A stretch of DNA of 40,152 nucleotides from Bacteroidota bacterium. GTDB taxonomy: Bacteria; Bacteroidota; Bacteroidia; Flavobacteriales; Flavobacteriaceae. The notes under the pieces are model-generated. The model was not told the DNA's origin and searched no databases. It was given only the letters and a program-made list of their open reading frames with translations. Within the stretch, counting starts at the first letter, position 1, and each line of letters opens with the position of its first letter. Below are positions 1-9,564 of this stretch, in pieces. A program made the position numbers and the translations under genes. The stretch covers positions 1-40,152 of the forward strand of contig JAQCJC010000010.1 of the NCBI GenBank assembly GCA_027593245.1, read 5' to 3'.

Positions 1-136
1 ATATATTTTTGTCTAATCAATTGATTATTAGATTATTAGATTATTAAATCAAATATAGATATACGAAAGTTATAAGTTGTGAAGGTGTTCAATTGCTATA
101 TTTACGCAAGAGTAAAATCATGAAAAACCTACCCAA

Positions 137-826
137 ATGAAAAAAATAATATTTATACTAAGCTCTTTTACATTGTTAATGGGGTGTTACTCAACTCAAA
201 ATACTGCAAAAATTAAACAAGATATAACAGCAGCTTATATTGCTCCTAAAGGATTTAGTGAACCTGTTCGATCTGCAAATAGTGGAATTAAGAGAATAAA
301 CTTATCTAGTGGAGCCTATTTTTATGACGGAAGCATTAGAATGGGAGTTTCTAATATAATCAAAAGATCTAATGGACAGAATGACTATGATGTAAAGTAT
401 TTAGCTGAGGAACAACCAGACGTCGCACGAGAGTTTGTTAAAACCCTAACTACAAAAGCTGGAATGAAAATTGGCAATAAAAGTGAAGAAAGCATAAAGG
501 CAGAAGCTGAATTATTAACATCTTTGACCAATAATATTCAAAAACTAGCAACAGAATCAGCAACTCTAAATTTATCAAGAAGTATTCTTTACAGATTAAA
601 TGAAAGTTTATATAACAACGTATCTAAAGAACAAATAGAGCTGTTTCAAATGGTAGCCAACAAATTAATAGAGCTTCAAGAGAAGGAGTTTGAAGCTAAG
701 CTAATGAGTGAAAAATCAAAAATTTTAGCTGATTTGAATTCAGCAATTTCTGAACTGCAAGAATTAGGGTTCGAAAAAAATAAAATTATTGGTCTTATCG
801 ACAAAACTGTAGGCACAACCAAATAA
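137..826 (+). CDS. Putative lipoprotein of unknown function
   Basis: N-terminus MKKIIFILSSFTLLMGCYS looks like a lipoprotein signal peptide with lipobox (LMGC); C-terminal half helical, charged. No family recognised. Confidence 0.75.
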   Translation: MKKIIFILSSFTLLMGCYSTQNTAKIKQDITAAYIAPKGFSEPVRSANSGIKRINLSSGAYFYDGSIRMGVSNIIKRSNGQNDYDVKYLAEEQPDVAREFVKTLTTKAGMKIGNKSEESIKAEAELLTSLTNNIQKLATESATLNLSRSILYRLNESLYNNVSKEQIELFQMVANKLIELQEKEFEAKLMSEKSKILADLNSAISELQELGFEKNKIIGLIDKTVGTTK

Positions 827-914
827 TTAAAATTAATGGTTTTAATTGTAAATCTTCGTTAAACAAAATCGGTTAAATCTAGATAATTGTTACTTTTGTT
901 TTAAAGATTATTAG

Positions 915-2543
915 ATGGACCTCAATTTTAATAAAAACGAAGATCAAAATAAACTTCTTTTATCAGATCTTAGAAAACGATTTATAAAAGTTAAACAAGG
1001 CGGCGGAAAAAATAAAATTCAAAAACAGCACGCTAAAGGGAAAATGAGTGCCCGTGAACGAATAGACTATCTTTTGGATGTAAAATCAAAGGCTATAGAA
1101 ATCGGTGCATTTGCTGGGGAAGACATGTATGAAAAGCACGGAGGATGTCCTTCTGCTGGGGTCGTTGTAAAAATCGGATATATTTCAGGAAGACAATGTG
1201 TTGTTGTAGCAAATGATGCCACAGTAAAAGCTGGAGCATGGTTTCCTATAACAGCCAAGAAGAATTTACGTGCACAAGAAATTTCCATCGAAAACAAACT
1301 TCCAATAATTTATTTAGTAGACTCAGCTGGTGTATACCTACCCTTGCAAGATAAAATATTTCCCGATAAAGAACATTTTGGCCGTATTTTTAGAAATAAT
1401 GCGGTTATGAGTAGTATGGGAATCACTCAAATTTCGGCCATAATGGGCAGTTGTGTGGCTGGTGGTGCCTACCTCCCAATTATGAGTGATGAAGCAATTA
1501 TTGTAGACAAAACAGCGAGTATTTTCTTGGCTGGAAGTTACTTGGTAAAAGCAGCAATTGGTGAAAGCATTGACAATGAAACTCTTGGTGGAGCAACTAC
1601 GCATTGTGAAATCAGTGGGGTTACAGATTATAAAGCCACTGATGACAAAGATGCTTTAGACAAAATTAAAGCCATAATAAATAAAATTGGAGCTACCGAA
1701 AATGCAGGTTTTAACCGAATAAAAGCTATAAAGCCAAAAGAAAATCCGGAAGATATTTTTGGGATTTTACCTCATTCACGAACCGAGCAGTATGACACTT
1801 ATGAAATCATTAAAAGATTGGTTGACCATTCAGAGTTTGAGGAATATAAAGCTGGCTATGGAAAAACACTAATAACAGCCTACGCCCGTATTGACGGTTG
1901 GGCTGTTGGCGTTGTAGCAAATCAACGAAAATTGGTTAAAACCAAAAAAGGGGAAATGCAATTTGGAGGTGTAATTTATAACGACAGTGCCGATAAAGCC
2001 ACACGCTTTATCGCTAACTGTAATCAGAAAAAAATACCGCTAGTATTTCTTCAGGATGTTACTGGATTTATGGTTGGAAGCAAAAGCGAGCACAGCGGAA
2101 TCATAAAAGATGGCGCCAAAATGGTAAATGCGGTCAGCAATAGCGTTGTACCAAAATTTACTGTAATCATAGGGAATAGCTATGGCGCTGGAAATTATGC
2201 CATGTGCGGTAAAGCCTATGATCCAAGATTGATTGTTGCTTGGCCAAGTGCTGAATTGGCAGTAATGAGTGGGTCTAGCGCCTCAAAGGTACTGCTTCAA
2301 ATAGAAAAGGCATCGCTTGAAAAGCAAGGACAAAAAATATCCGATCAAAAAGAGGCCGAGTTGCTATCAAGTATTAAGCAAAAATATGACGAACAGGTAT
2401 CGCCTTATTATGCTGCAGCAAGACTTTGGACAGATGCAGTTATTGACCCCTTAGAAACACGTACGTGGATTAGTATGGGAATTGAGGCCGCTAACCATGC
2501 TCCTATTGATAAAGAATTCAATCTAGGAGTGATCCAAGTTTAG
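915..2543 (+). CDS. Acyl-CoA carboxylase beta subunit (propionyl-/methylcrotonyl-CoA carboxylase type carboxyltransferase)
   Basis: 542 aa; GKMSARERIDYLLD, GGAYLPIMSDEAIIV, GSYLVKAAIGE, FLQDVTGFMVG, YGAGNYAMCGKAYDPRLIVAWPSAELAVM motifs of biotin-dependent carboxyltransferases. Confidence 0.92.
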   Translation: MDLNFNKNEDQNKLLLSDLRKRFIKVKQGGGKNKIQKQHAKGKMSARERIDYLLDVKSKAIEIGAFAGEDMYEKHGGCPSAGVVVKIGYISGRQCVVVANDATVKAGAWFPITAKKNLRAQEISIENKLPIIYLVDSAGVYLPLQDKIFPDKEHFGRIFRNNAVMSSMGITQISAIMGSCVAGGAYLPIMSDEAIIVDKTASIFLAGSYLVKAAIGESIDNETLGGATTHCEISGVTDYKATDDKDALDKIKAIINKIGATENAGFNRIKAIKPKENPEDIFGILPHSRTEQYDTYEIIKRLVDHSEFEEYKAGYGKTLITAYARIDGWAVGVVANQRKLVKTKKGEMQFGGVIYNDSADKATRFIANCNQKKIPLVFLQDVTGFMVGSKSEHSGIIKDGAKMVNAVSNSVVPKFTVIIGNSYGAGNYAMCGKAYDPRLIVAWPSAELAVMSGSSASKVLLQIEKASLEKQGQKISDQKEAELLSSIKQKYDEQVSPYYAAARLWTDAVIDPLETRTWISMGIEAANHAPIDKEFNLGVIQV

Positions 2544-3590
2544 TGTTTCAACTGTTTTTTGTCGTTGAACTTTACCTGAATTTGTTGTGCAAAACTTATC
2601 TATAAAATAAGTGTTTTTAGGATGCTTTTGTGGTTCAATAGCGCTAAAATCTAAATGTAATATTTTAGGTTTTCCTTCAATTATTAACACCACTTTTTGC
2701 CCCAATACAATATCTGGCATTGAAGTAACAAAAAATCGACGTTTAATCTGATTTTGTATGATTTTTTCTAACTGCTCAGGATAAATTTTTAGACCACCAG
2801 AGTTGATGACATTATCGTAACGACCTAACCAAACAAAAGAGTTCTTGGACGTTAACGAAACCACATCTTTTGTGTGCAAAACTCTTGAGCTCAATTTTGG
2901 TGCGTTTATTATTAGGCAACCATTGTCATTTGTGGCAACAGAAATTTCTGGTAAAACTATGAAATGCTCTTCCCCATTAGTCAAATTTTTAACTGCAATA
3001 TGACTGACTGTTTCGGTCATTCCAAAAGTTTCAAAAACAGCAGAACTATGATCCTTCAATTTATTAGCTAAGGAATCTGAAACATGTGCACCACCAATAA
3101 GAAGCGTTTTAATCTTGTTTATTTTTGAAAAACAGTTGTGGACCTGTAATGGTACCATAGCTGAAAAATCATAAACCTTAGTGAGATACTGCAAAGGGTG
3201 AGATGAAGGTTCAATAAAGTCTAATTTCAAGCCTAAAACCCAAGCACGTACAAACATCATTTTTGCAGCAACGTATGAGAATGGTAAGCAGCATAAGGCA
3301 GAGTCTCCTGGGCTTAAATTAAAAAAACTTCCTGTTGACTTTGCAGAATTTACAAAAGCAGTTTTAGAAATAGTAATGACTTTTGGTTCAGAAGTTGTCC
3401 CGGAAGTTTGAAGATCTATGTGTTCATTTTCATCAACCCAGTTAAGAATAAATAAACCTAAATTACATTCGTTCTCAGTACCTGTTTTTATGAGATTTTG
3501 AGCATAGGCTGAAATTGTTTCAAATGAATAATTTTTGTTATTCAACTGAAAAAAATCGTGAGGGATAATATGTTTAGCCGTGGTGCTCAA
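2523..3590 (-). CDS. menE: AMP-binding enzyme, short o-succinylbenzoate-CoA ligase
   Basis: LQTSGTTSEPKVITISK, ETFGMTETVSHIA, NSGGLKIYPEQLE, TNSGKVQR motifs of acyl-CoA synthetases; located in a men gene cluster. 3' end overlaps the upstream convergent CDS by 21 bp. Confidence 0.85.
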   Translation of the reverse strand: MSTTAKHIIPHDFFQLNNKNYSFETISAYAQNLIKTGTENECNLGLFILNWVDENEHIDLQTSGTTSEPKVITISKTAFVNSAKSTGSFFNLSPGDSALCCLPFSYVAAKMMFVRAWVLGLKLDFIEPSSHPLQYLTKVYDFSAMVPLQVHNCFSKINKIKTLLIGGAHVSDSLANKLKDHSSAVFETFGMTETVSHIAVKNLTNGEEHFIVLPEISVATNDNGCLIINAPKLSSRVLHTKDVVSLTSKNSFVWLGRYDNVINSGGLKIYPEQLEKIIQNQIKRRFFVTSMPDIVLGQKVVLIIEGKPKILHLDFSAIEPQKHPKNTYFIDKFCTTNSGKVQRQKTVETLNLDHS

Positions 3591-3605
3591 CGTATTTAAA
3601 AAGAA

Positions 3606-4532
3606 TTAATCAGCAGTAACGCTGCCAAAAAGCTTTTCTTTCCAATCTGTCCATTGGTATTTTTTAGAAAAAACAATCAAAATCAGCGGGTAAATAACGA
3701 ACACTGGAAAAAAGACTTCTAGATTTGACATTTCGGGTACCGAAATATCTTTTAAAATAGAATTAGTTTGAAAAGCTGTCCAATCGGCAGTAAGAAGAAG
3801 GGCTGCAATTAGGTTATTTGCGGCATGAAAACCAAGTGCCAATTCCAAACCTTCATCCATGAGCGTCATAATACCCAATAAAAAACCTGTTCCGATGTAA
3901 TAAACCATCAACATATACCCCAATTTTCCGATTTCTGGATTAGCAATATGCATCAATCCAAATAATGTTGAAGTGAAAATAAGTGGCAGCCATCGGTTTT
4001 TAGCCAATACGCCAAGACCTTGCATTAAATATCCTCTAAAGAAATATTCTTCAAAACTTGTTTGTAATGGAATAAAAACAATTGAAATTAAGACAAGAAT
4101 CAAAAAAGGAATCGGCTTGAAATTAAAACTATAGTCTTCTGGTGACGAAAAATATTCTAATAAAATAAAGCAAAAGGTTGTTGCACCCCAAGCTAAAAAA
4201 GCAAACCAAAAACGACTCCAATCTATGGAGCTTCTTGAAGTTGTAATGCTCTTTAAAGATTGCTTGTGAAGGAATTTAACCACAATGAAAAGAAAAGCTA
4301 AGCCAACCGCAAATGACAACAGCATTAGAAATAAATTCAAATTCGAGTCTAATAGTGACATAATTGAATTTGTATCCATTTTTGACAAATCATCTCCATT
4401 AGCAATGGCTTTTGCGAAAGCTGCAATGGTCAAAGGGATTTGCCCAATAATGACACCAATAAAAATCAAAATCACCCCAACAAGGTATAACCACCAATCA
4501 TGTTCAACTTTAAATGCTTGTTTAATATACAT
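3606..4532 (-). CDS. CPBP family intramembrane metalloprotease
   Basis: Multi-TM protein with SFEEYFFRGYLMQ (EExxxR), FGLMHIANP and LGFHAANN motifs. ORF track gives 4571 as start; MYIKQAF (start 4532) avoids overlap with menC. Confidence 0.85.
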   Translation of the reverse strand: MYIKQAFKVEHDWWLYLVGVILIFIGVIIGQIPLTIAAFAKAIANGDDLSKMDTNSIMSLLDSNLNLFLMLLSFAVGLAFLFIVVKFLHKQSLKSITTSRSSIDWSRFWFAFLAWGATTFCFILLEYFSSPEDYSFNFKPIPFLILVLISIVFIPLQTSFEEYFFRGYLMQGLGVLAKNRWLPLIFTSTLFGLMHIANPEIGKLGYMLMVYYIGTGFLLGIMTLMDEGLELALGFHAANNLIAALLLTADWTAFQTNSILKDISVPEMSNLEVFFPVFVIYPLILIVFSKKYQWTDWKEKLFGSVTAD

Positions 4533-4536
4533 ATCT

Positions 4537-5571
4537 CTAAAAATTAATTGTCCAGTTTTCTGAGGGCGCATAAATTAAACGCCCATTATCTATTCTCAAT
4601 GGTGCCTCAATATTGTTCGTGTATAAGGCACCGGTACCCAAACCTTGAGGGCGATTAACATTCAGTTGATAAGTCCATTGTGCAATTGCATTTAGCCCAA
4701 TATTGCTTTCTAAAGCACTAGTAATCCACCAATCTACTGAATGTTTTTCGGCTAAATCAATCCATGATTGACTGCCAGAAAAACCACCTACAAGAGTAGG
4801 TTTTATAATAATGTATTGGGGGTTTATTGTTTGTAGCAAAAGACTTCGTTTTGTTACATCGTGAATTCCAATTAGCTCCTCATCTAAAGCAATTGGTAAA
4901 GGTGTATGTGCACAAAGTTCTACCATTGCATCATACTGCCCTTGTCGAATAGGCTGTTCTATTGAGTGTAAATTAAACTCTGACAAGCGTTTGAGTTTTT
5001 CCATCGCTTCTAAAGGGGAAAACGCGCCATTAGCATCAACTCTAAGTTCTATTGTCTCGACATCATACTCTTTTCTGATGGCTTTAATTAAAGATAGTTC
5101 AGTATCAAAATCAATAGCGCCTATTTTAATTTTCAAACAATCAAAACCCGCGTCAATTTTAGATCGAATCTGGGATTTCATAAATTGCTCATCGCCCATC
5201 CATATAAGTCCGTTTATGGGAATAGATGCCTTACCAGATGTAAATTTTGAAGGAAACAAAACATTAGAGGAATCTGATAGTAAATCTAAAAAAGCCATTT
5301 CTATTCCAAACTGAATCGATGGGAAATCGACCAAATCTATCAAAAGCTGTTCAATACCCAAGTCAATATGATGGCAAACCCATTTTAATTTTGACTCAAA
5401 ATCAGGGCGATCATCACAACTTAACCCGCGAAACATCCCACATTCTCCAAAACCCGTCGCATGTTCATCTTCAATTTTGATAAACCAAGTTTCTTTGGTT
5501 TTTAATATACCCCGGGACGTCCCACTAGCTTGTTTGAATTCTAATCGGTATGGAAAAAATGATGCCTTCAT
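4537..5571 (-). CDS. menC: o-succinylbenzoate synthase
   Basis: Enolase superfamily: DCLKIKIGAIDFDTEL, LRVDANGAF, SIEQPI, LDEELIG, IIIKPTLVGGF; men cluster context. Confidence 0.9.
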   Translation of the reverse strand: MKASFFPYRLEFKQASGTSRGILKTKETWFIKIEDEHATGFGECGMFRGLSCDDRPDFESKLKWVCHHIDLGIEQLLIDLVDFPSIQFGIEMAFLDLLSDSSNVLFPSKFTSGKASIPINGLIWMGDEQFMKSQIRSKIDAGFDCLKIKIGAIDFDTELSLIKAIRKEYDVETIELRVDANGAFSPLEAMEKLKRLSEFNLHSIEQPIRQGQYDAMVELCAHTPLPIALDEELIGIHDVTKRSLLLQTINPQYIIIKPTLVGGFSGSQSWIDLAEKHSVDWWITSALESNIGLNAIAQWTYQLNVNRPQGLGTGALYTNNIEAPLRIDNGRLIYAPSENWTINF

Positions 5572-5589
5572 TAAAATTAAAGAATTTTG

Positions 5590-6498
5590 TTACTGTCCAA
5601 GAATTAACCCCAAAGCAAATAATAGCGCTAGAGTAAAGGTTGAAAGTGCAACTGTTTTTAAATGTGGGTCATATTCTTTTGGATTGCTAATGTAATAGAC
5701 CGACTTAAGATGGAATAACAATGGAATAAATGCCAAACAACTAAAAAATACCGTATATGAAAAGGGCATGGCAAGTACAAAAACAAGCATAAAAATGATA
5801 GCGAGAAGAACAATGGAGAAATGGTATATCTTGGAATTATTCGGTCCCAAATAACCAGCCAAAGTATTCTTTTTTGATTTTCGGTCAGATTCTAAATCAC
5901 GCATATTATTCAAATTAAGTACAGCTGCACTTAGTAACCCAACAGATGAAGCTGGAAGTAATAGCCAAGGATCAATGTGCTTAGTGAATAAGAAAAAAGT
6001 GCCTAAAACACTGAGAAAGCCAAAAAACAAAAACACAATTAAATCTCCAAGGGCATTATAGCCATAAGCAGATTTTCCGACTGTGTAAGTTATCGCGGCA
6101 TAAATTGAAAGACCTCCTAAGCAGACAAAAACTGCGGCGGAAAATAACTGATTTAATCCAAAAACAACAAGAATGAGAGCAATATACAAAATTGAACTGA
6201 TTAGAGCATTAATTGCTACAGCAGTACGCATTTGACCGGGACTAATTCCACCACTCTGTAGTGCGCGCGTGGGTCCAATTCTACTTTCATTATCTGTGCC
6301 CTTTATACCATCTCCATAATCATTAGCAAAATTTGAGAGAATCTGAAAACTTAGGGTTGTCAAAATGATAAGTGAAAATATTTGGGTGTTAAAAAACCCA
6401 AGATGAAAAGCGTAAGCTGATCCTACTAATGCCCCAGAAATAGAAAGTGGTAATGTACGCAGGCGAGCAGCCGATATCCAAGCTTTTAGGTTAGCCAT
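5590..6498 (-). CDS. menA: 1,4-dihydroxy-2-naphthoate polyprenyltransferase
   Basis: AWISAARLRTLPLSISG, NFANDYGDGIKGTDNESRIGPTRALQSG, NLNNMRDLESDRKSKKNTLA (UbiA/MenA motifs). ORF track start 6573 lies inside menB; MANLKAWI start at 6498 fits better. Confidence 0.92.
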   Translation of the reverse strand: MANLKAWISAARLRTLPLSISGALVGSAYAFHLGFFNTQIFSLIILTTLSFQILSNFANDYGDGIKGTDNESRIGPTRALQSGGISPGQMRTAVAINALISSILYIALILVVFGLNQLFSAAVFVCLGGLSIYAAITYTVGKSAYGYNALGDLIVFLFFGFLSVLGTFFLFTKHIDPWLLLPASSVGLLSAAVLNLNNMRDLESDRKSKKNTLAGYLGPNNSKIYHFSIVLLAIIFMLVFVLAMPFSYTVFFSCLAFIPLLFHLKSVYYISNPKEYDPHLKTVALSTFTLALLFALGLILGQ

Positions 6499-6499
6499 A

Positions 6500-7339
6500 T
6501 CAAGGGATCCACTTTTTGTTAAAGTTTGGAGAGCGTTTTTCAAGAAATGCATCTCGTCCTTCTTTTGCTTCATCAGTCATGTAGGCCAATCGAGTGGCTT
6601 CGCCAGCAAAAACTTGTTGCCCTACCATACCGTCATCAGTTAGGTTCATTGCAAACTTTAGCATTTTGATGGAAATTGGCGATTTTTGCAAAATTTCTTG
6701 TGCCCATTCAAAAGCAGTAGTTTCTAGTTGATCGTGTGGAACAACAGCATTCACCATTCCCATTTCAAAAGCCTCCTGAGCAGAATAATTTCGACCAAGA
6801 AAAAAGATCTCTCGTGCTTTTTTCTGACCAACCATTTTAGCTAAATAAGCAGATCCATAACCACCATCAAAACTAGTAACATCAGCATCAGTTTGTTTAA
6901 AAATTGCATGCTCTTTACTCGCTAATGTCAAATCGCATACAACATGAAGACTGTGGCCACCTCCAACAGCCCAACCTGGAACTACTGCGATTACAGCTTT
7001 TGGCATAAAACGAATAAGCCGTTGAACCTCTAAAATATTTAAACGGTGATAACCATCCTTGCCTATATAACCCTCATCACCTCGCGCTTTTTGGTCCCCT
7101 CCACTACAGAACGAAAATACACCGTCCTTAGATGATGGCCCTTCAGCACTAAACAATACAACTCCAATAGATGTGTCTTCATTTGCGTCGTGAAAAGCTT
7201 TGAGTAATTCTGATGTAGTTTGCGGGCGAAATGCATTACGTACATCTGGACGATTAAAGGCAATGCGGGCAACACCTTTACATTTTTTGTAAGTAATGTC
7301 TTCAAATTCAATCGCTGTTTTCCATTGTATTGAACTCAT
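6500..7339 (-). CDS. menB: 1,4-dihydroxy-2-naphthoyl-CoA synthase
   Basis: Crotonase family: IAFNRPDVRNAFRPQT, FCSGGDQKARG, AVVPGWAVGGGHSLHVVCDLTLAS, KQTDADVTSFDGGYGSAYLAKMVGQKKAREIFFLGR typical of MenB. Confidence 0.95.
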   Translation of the reverse strand: MSSIQWKTAIEFEDITYKKCKGVARIAFNRPDVRNAFRPQTTSELLKAFHDANEDTSIGVVLFSAEGPSSKDGVFSFCSGGDQKARGDEGYIGKDGYHRLNILEVQRLIRFMPKAVIAVVPGWAVGGGHSLHVVCDLTLASKEHAIFKQTDADVTSFDGGYGSAYLAKMVGQKKAREIFFLGRNYSAQEAFEMGMVNAVVPHDQLETTAFEWAQEILQKSPISIKMLKFAMNLTDDGMVGQQVFAGEATRLAYMTDEAKEGRDAFLEKRSPNFNKKWIP

Positions 7340-7344
7340 AATTA

Positions 7345-8241
7345 TTAGTTTTTACTTGATAAATATATACCGTTTGATTCCAAGCGAATCAATCGTTGTT
7401 TGTATAACGAACCAATTGCTTTTTTAAAGCTTTTTTTACTCATTTGTGCTACGGACTTTATGGTTTCAGGACTTGATTTGTCTGTTATATCTAAGAACCC
7501 ATTGTGATCTGTTATAAGTTCTAGCAATGCTTGTGCACTTGGTTCAATATTTCTATAACCGATTTGGGCCAAGCTAATGTCTATTTTATTGCCTGGTCGT
7601 ATTTTCTTAACAATGCCTTTCAATTGATCACCAACACTTAGGTCTTTAAAAATATCTCCACTAAAAACAAGCCCTAGATGTTGTTTATTAATAATAACGT
7701 TCATACCGATATCAGATGGATGCGAAACAATCAAATCAACTTCATCGTGCAAAGCAACAGAAAGATCACTATTGTCCAAAAAGCGGTTTGTTTTACTGGA
7801 GGCTACAAGTCGGTCTGTCTTCTCATCTAAATAACAGTGTACCAAGTACCAGCCTCCCTTTTTCATTTTATAGGCTTGCTCTTTAAACGGACAAAACAGC
7901 TCTTTAAGCATGCCCCAATCTAAAAATGCACCAAATTCATTTACGGCATTACAACGCAAAAGCGCAAACTCTCCCTTTTGAATATATGGAGTGTCTGTAA
8001 CCGCTACCAGACGTTCTTCATTGTCTAGGTAAACGAAAACATCAATAAAATCATCAATTTGGAAATTAGCAGGTACATACCTGTTAGGTAACAAAACCTC
8101 ATTGTCTTCATTGTCACCCAAGAACAAACCTGGATCTGTGTCCCTTAAAATTCTTAATCTGTTAATTTCCCCTATCTGAATCATGGTACAAAGGTAAGCA
8201 TATTCGAGGTAATAATAACTTGCAAAAAATCTGTTAATCAA
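7345..8241 (-). CDS. CvfB-like S1 RNA-binding domain protein
   Basis: GDNEDNEVLLPNRYVP, S1-like repeats, C-terminal winged-helix-like segment; resembles the CvfB/YitL family. Confidence 0.82.
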   Translation of the reverse strand: MINRFFASYYYLEYAYLCTMIQIGEINRLRILRDTDPGLFLGDNEDNEVLLPNRYVPANFQIDDFIDVFVYLDNEERLVAVTDTPYIQKGEFALLRCNAVNEFGAFLDWGMLKELFCPFKEQAYKMKKGGWYLVHCYLDEKTDRLVASSKTNRFLDNSDLSVALHDEVDLIVSHPSDIGMNVIINKQHLGLVFSGDIFKDLSVGDQLKGIVKKIRPGNKIDISLAQIGYRNIEPSAQALLELITDHNGFLDITDKSSPETIKSVAQMSKKSFKKAIGSLYKQRLIRLESNGIYLSSKN

Positions 8242-8266
8242 TTAAAGTTTTTTCTAATTTTGTTGG

Positions 8267-9121
8267 ATGAAAAAATTTACAATTCTTATTAACTGCAAAG
8301 ATCAATCCGGTATCATCGCAGCTACAACAAATTTTATTTTCAAACAAGAAGGGAATATTACTTATGTTGACCAACATGTTGACCACGAGCAAGAAGTTTT
8401 TTTTATGCGACTTGAATGCAATTTTGAAAACAACTCAATAACAACAAACGAGCTTAAGCAACTTTTTGATGTTTCTGTTGCCCAAATTTTTGCAATGGAT
8501 TGGACTATATTTGATGCCGAATTTTTACCAAAAATGGCTCTTTTTGTGTCAAAGTATGATCATTGTTTATATGATATCTTAGGCAGATTTAAATCTGGTG
8601 AACTCAATATAGAGATTCCATTTATTGCGAGTAACCATACGGATTTAAAGCCCATTGCAGATAGCTTCGGAATTCCGTTTTTTCATATCCCAATTACTCC
8701 AGACACACGTGCTGATGCAGAACGTCAGCATTTAAAGTTACTCAAGGAGCATAGGGTTGATTTTATTGTTTTGGCGCGTTATATGCAAATTATCCCTCAA
8801 AGACTAATTGATGCGTATCCGTCAAAAATTATCAATATTCATCACTCTTTTCTACCAGCATTTGTTGGCGCAAAGCCTTACCATTCTGCCTTTAAACGTG
8901 GGGTGAAAATTATTGGGGCTACTTCGCATTATGTTACCACCGAATTGGACGCGGGTCCTATTATTGAACAAGATGTAGTTCATGTTTCGCATACACATAC
9001 AATCAAAGACTTAATCAATAAAGGCCGTGACTTAGAAAAAATTGTTCTTTCTACAGCTATTAAACACCATATAGACCAAAAAGTAATGGTGTATGGCAAC
9101 AAAACGGTGGTATTTTCTTAA
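8267..9121 (+). CDS. purU: Formyltetrahydrofolate deformylase
   Basis: N-terminal ACT-like region (LINCKDQSGIIAATTNFIF), VSKYDHCLYDIL, VLARYMQIIP, INIHHSFLPAFVGAKPYHSAF. Confidence 0.95.
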   Translation: MKKFTILINCKDQSGIIAATTNFIFKQEGNITYVDQHVDHEQEVFFMRLECNFENNSITTNELKQLFDVSVAQIFAMDWTIFDAEFLPKMALFVSKYDHCLYDILGRFKSGELNIEIPFIASNHTDLKPIADSFGIPFFHIPITPDTRADAERQHLKLLKEHRVDFIVLARYMQIIPQRLIDAYPSKIINIHHSFLPAFVGAKPYHSAFKRGVKIIGATSHYVTTELDAGPIIEQDVVHVSHTHTIKDLINKGRDLEKIVLSTAIKHHIDQKVMVYGNKTVVFS

Positions 9122-9130
9122 AATGAATAT

Positions 9131-9469
9131 TTAAAATATTGATTCTTTCCCAAAATGCTTAGTCAAGAGATAATACACAACAGCGCGGTATTTATTTCGG
9201 TTGGATAGACCATACAGCTCAAACACTTGATTGATGCCCTTATCGAGAAGTGGTGACTCTCTCAACTTTAATTTTTTAATCAAAAAGTTATTGCGGATGG
9301 TGTCTATTTCAGAAGGATCCGATGAAGAAACCATAGATGCATCTTTATTGTATATAGATGGACCACAATTAATTGTCACTTTAGTAAGAAGATTCATATC
9401 AGGATTCATATTGCATTTTATTCTTAAGTCGTTTGCATATTTTTGAATCAATTGCTCTCTTTTGTTCAT
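9131..9469 (-). CDS. DUF2853-family small protein
   Basis: 112 aa; resembles DUF2853 in pattern (NKREQLIQKYANDLR ... SDPSEIDTIRNNFLIKKL). Confidence 0.65.
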   Translation of the reverse strand: MNKREQLIQKYANDLRIKCNMNPDMNLLTKVTINCGPSIYNKDASMVSSSDPSEIDTIRNNFLIKKLKLRESPLLDKGINQVFELYGLSNRNKYRAVVYYLLTKHFGKESIF

Positions 9470-9564
9470 AATAATTTGGGTTTGAATTAATATTACTGTT
9501 TGGACAGTTTCTCAATTACATAGGACACGCAATCACAATAAAAGTCACATTTCAAGAGATTATT

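Noticed and set aside
1067-1604. Minus-strand ORFs of 76 and 88 aa inside the acyl-CoA carboxylase gene
   Set aside because: Antisense to a clearly coding frame, low-complexity Cys/Thr/His-rich translations, no family resemblance.
6499-6573. Extended N-terminus of MenA given in the ORF track
   Set aside because: Lies inside the menB 3' end; MANLKAWISAARLRTLPLS at 6498 is the typical start.
9122-9146. AATATT-TAA-AATATT inverted repeat between purU and the DUF2853 gene as a terminator
   Set aside because: Purely A/T stem, no clear T tract in the right place; too weak to call.
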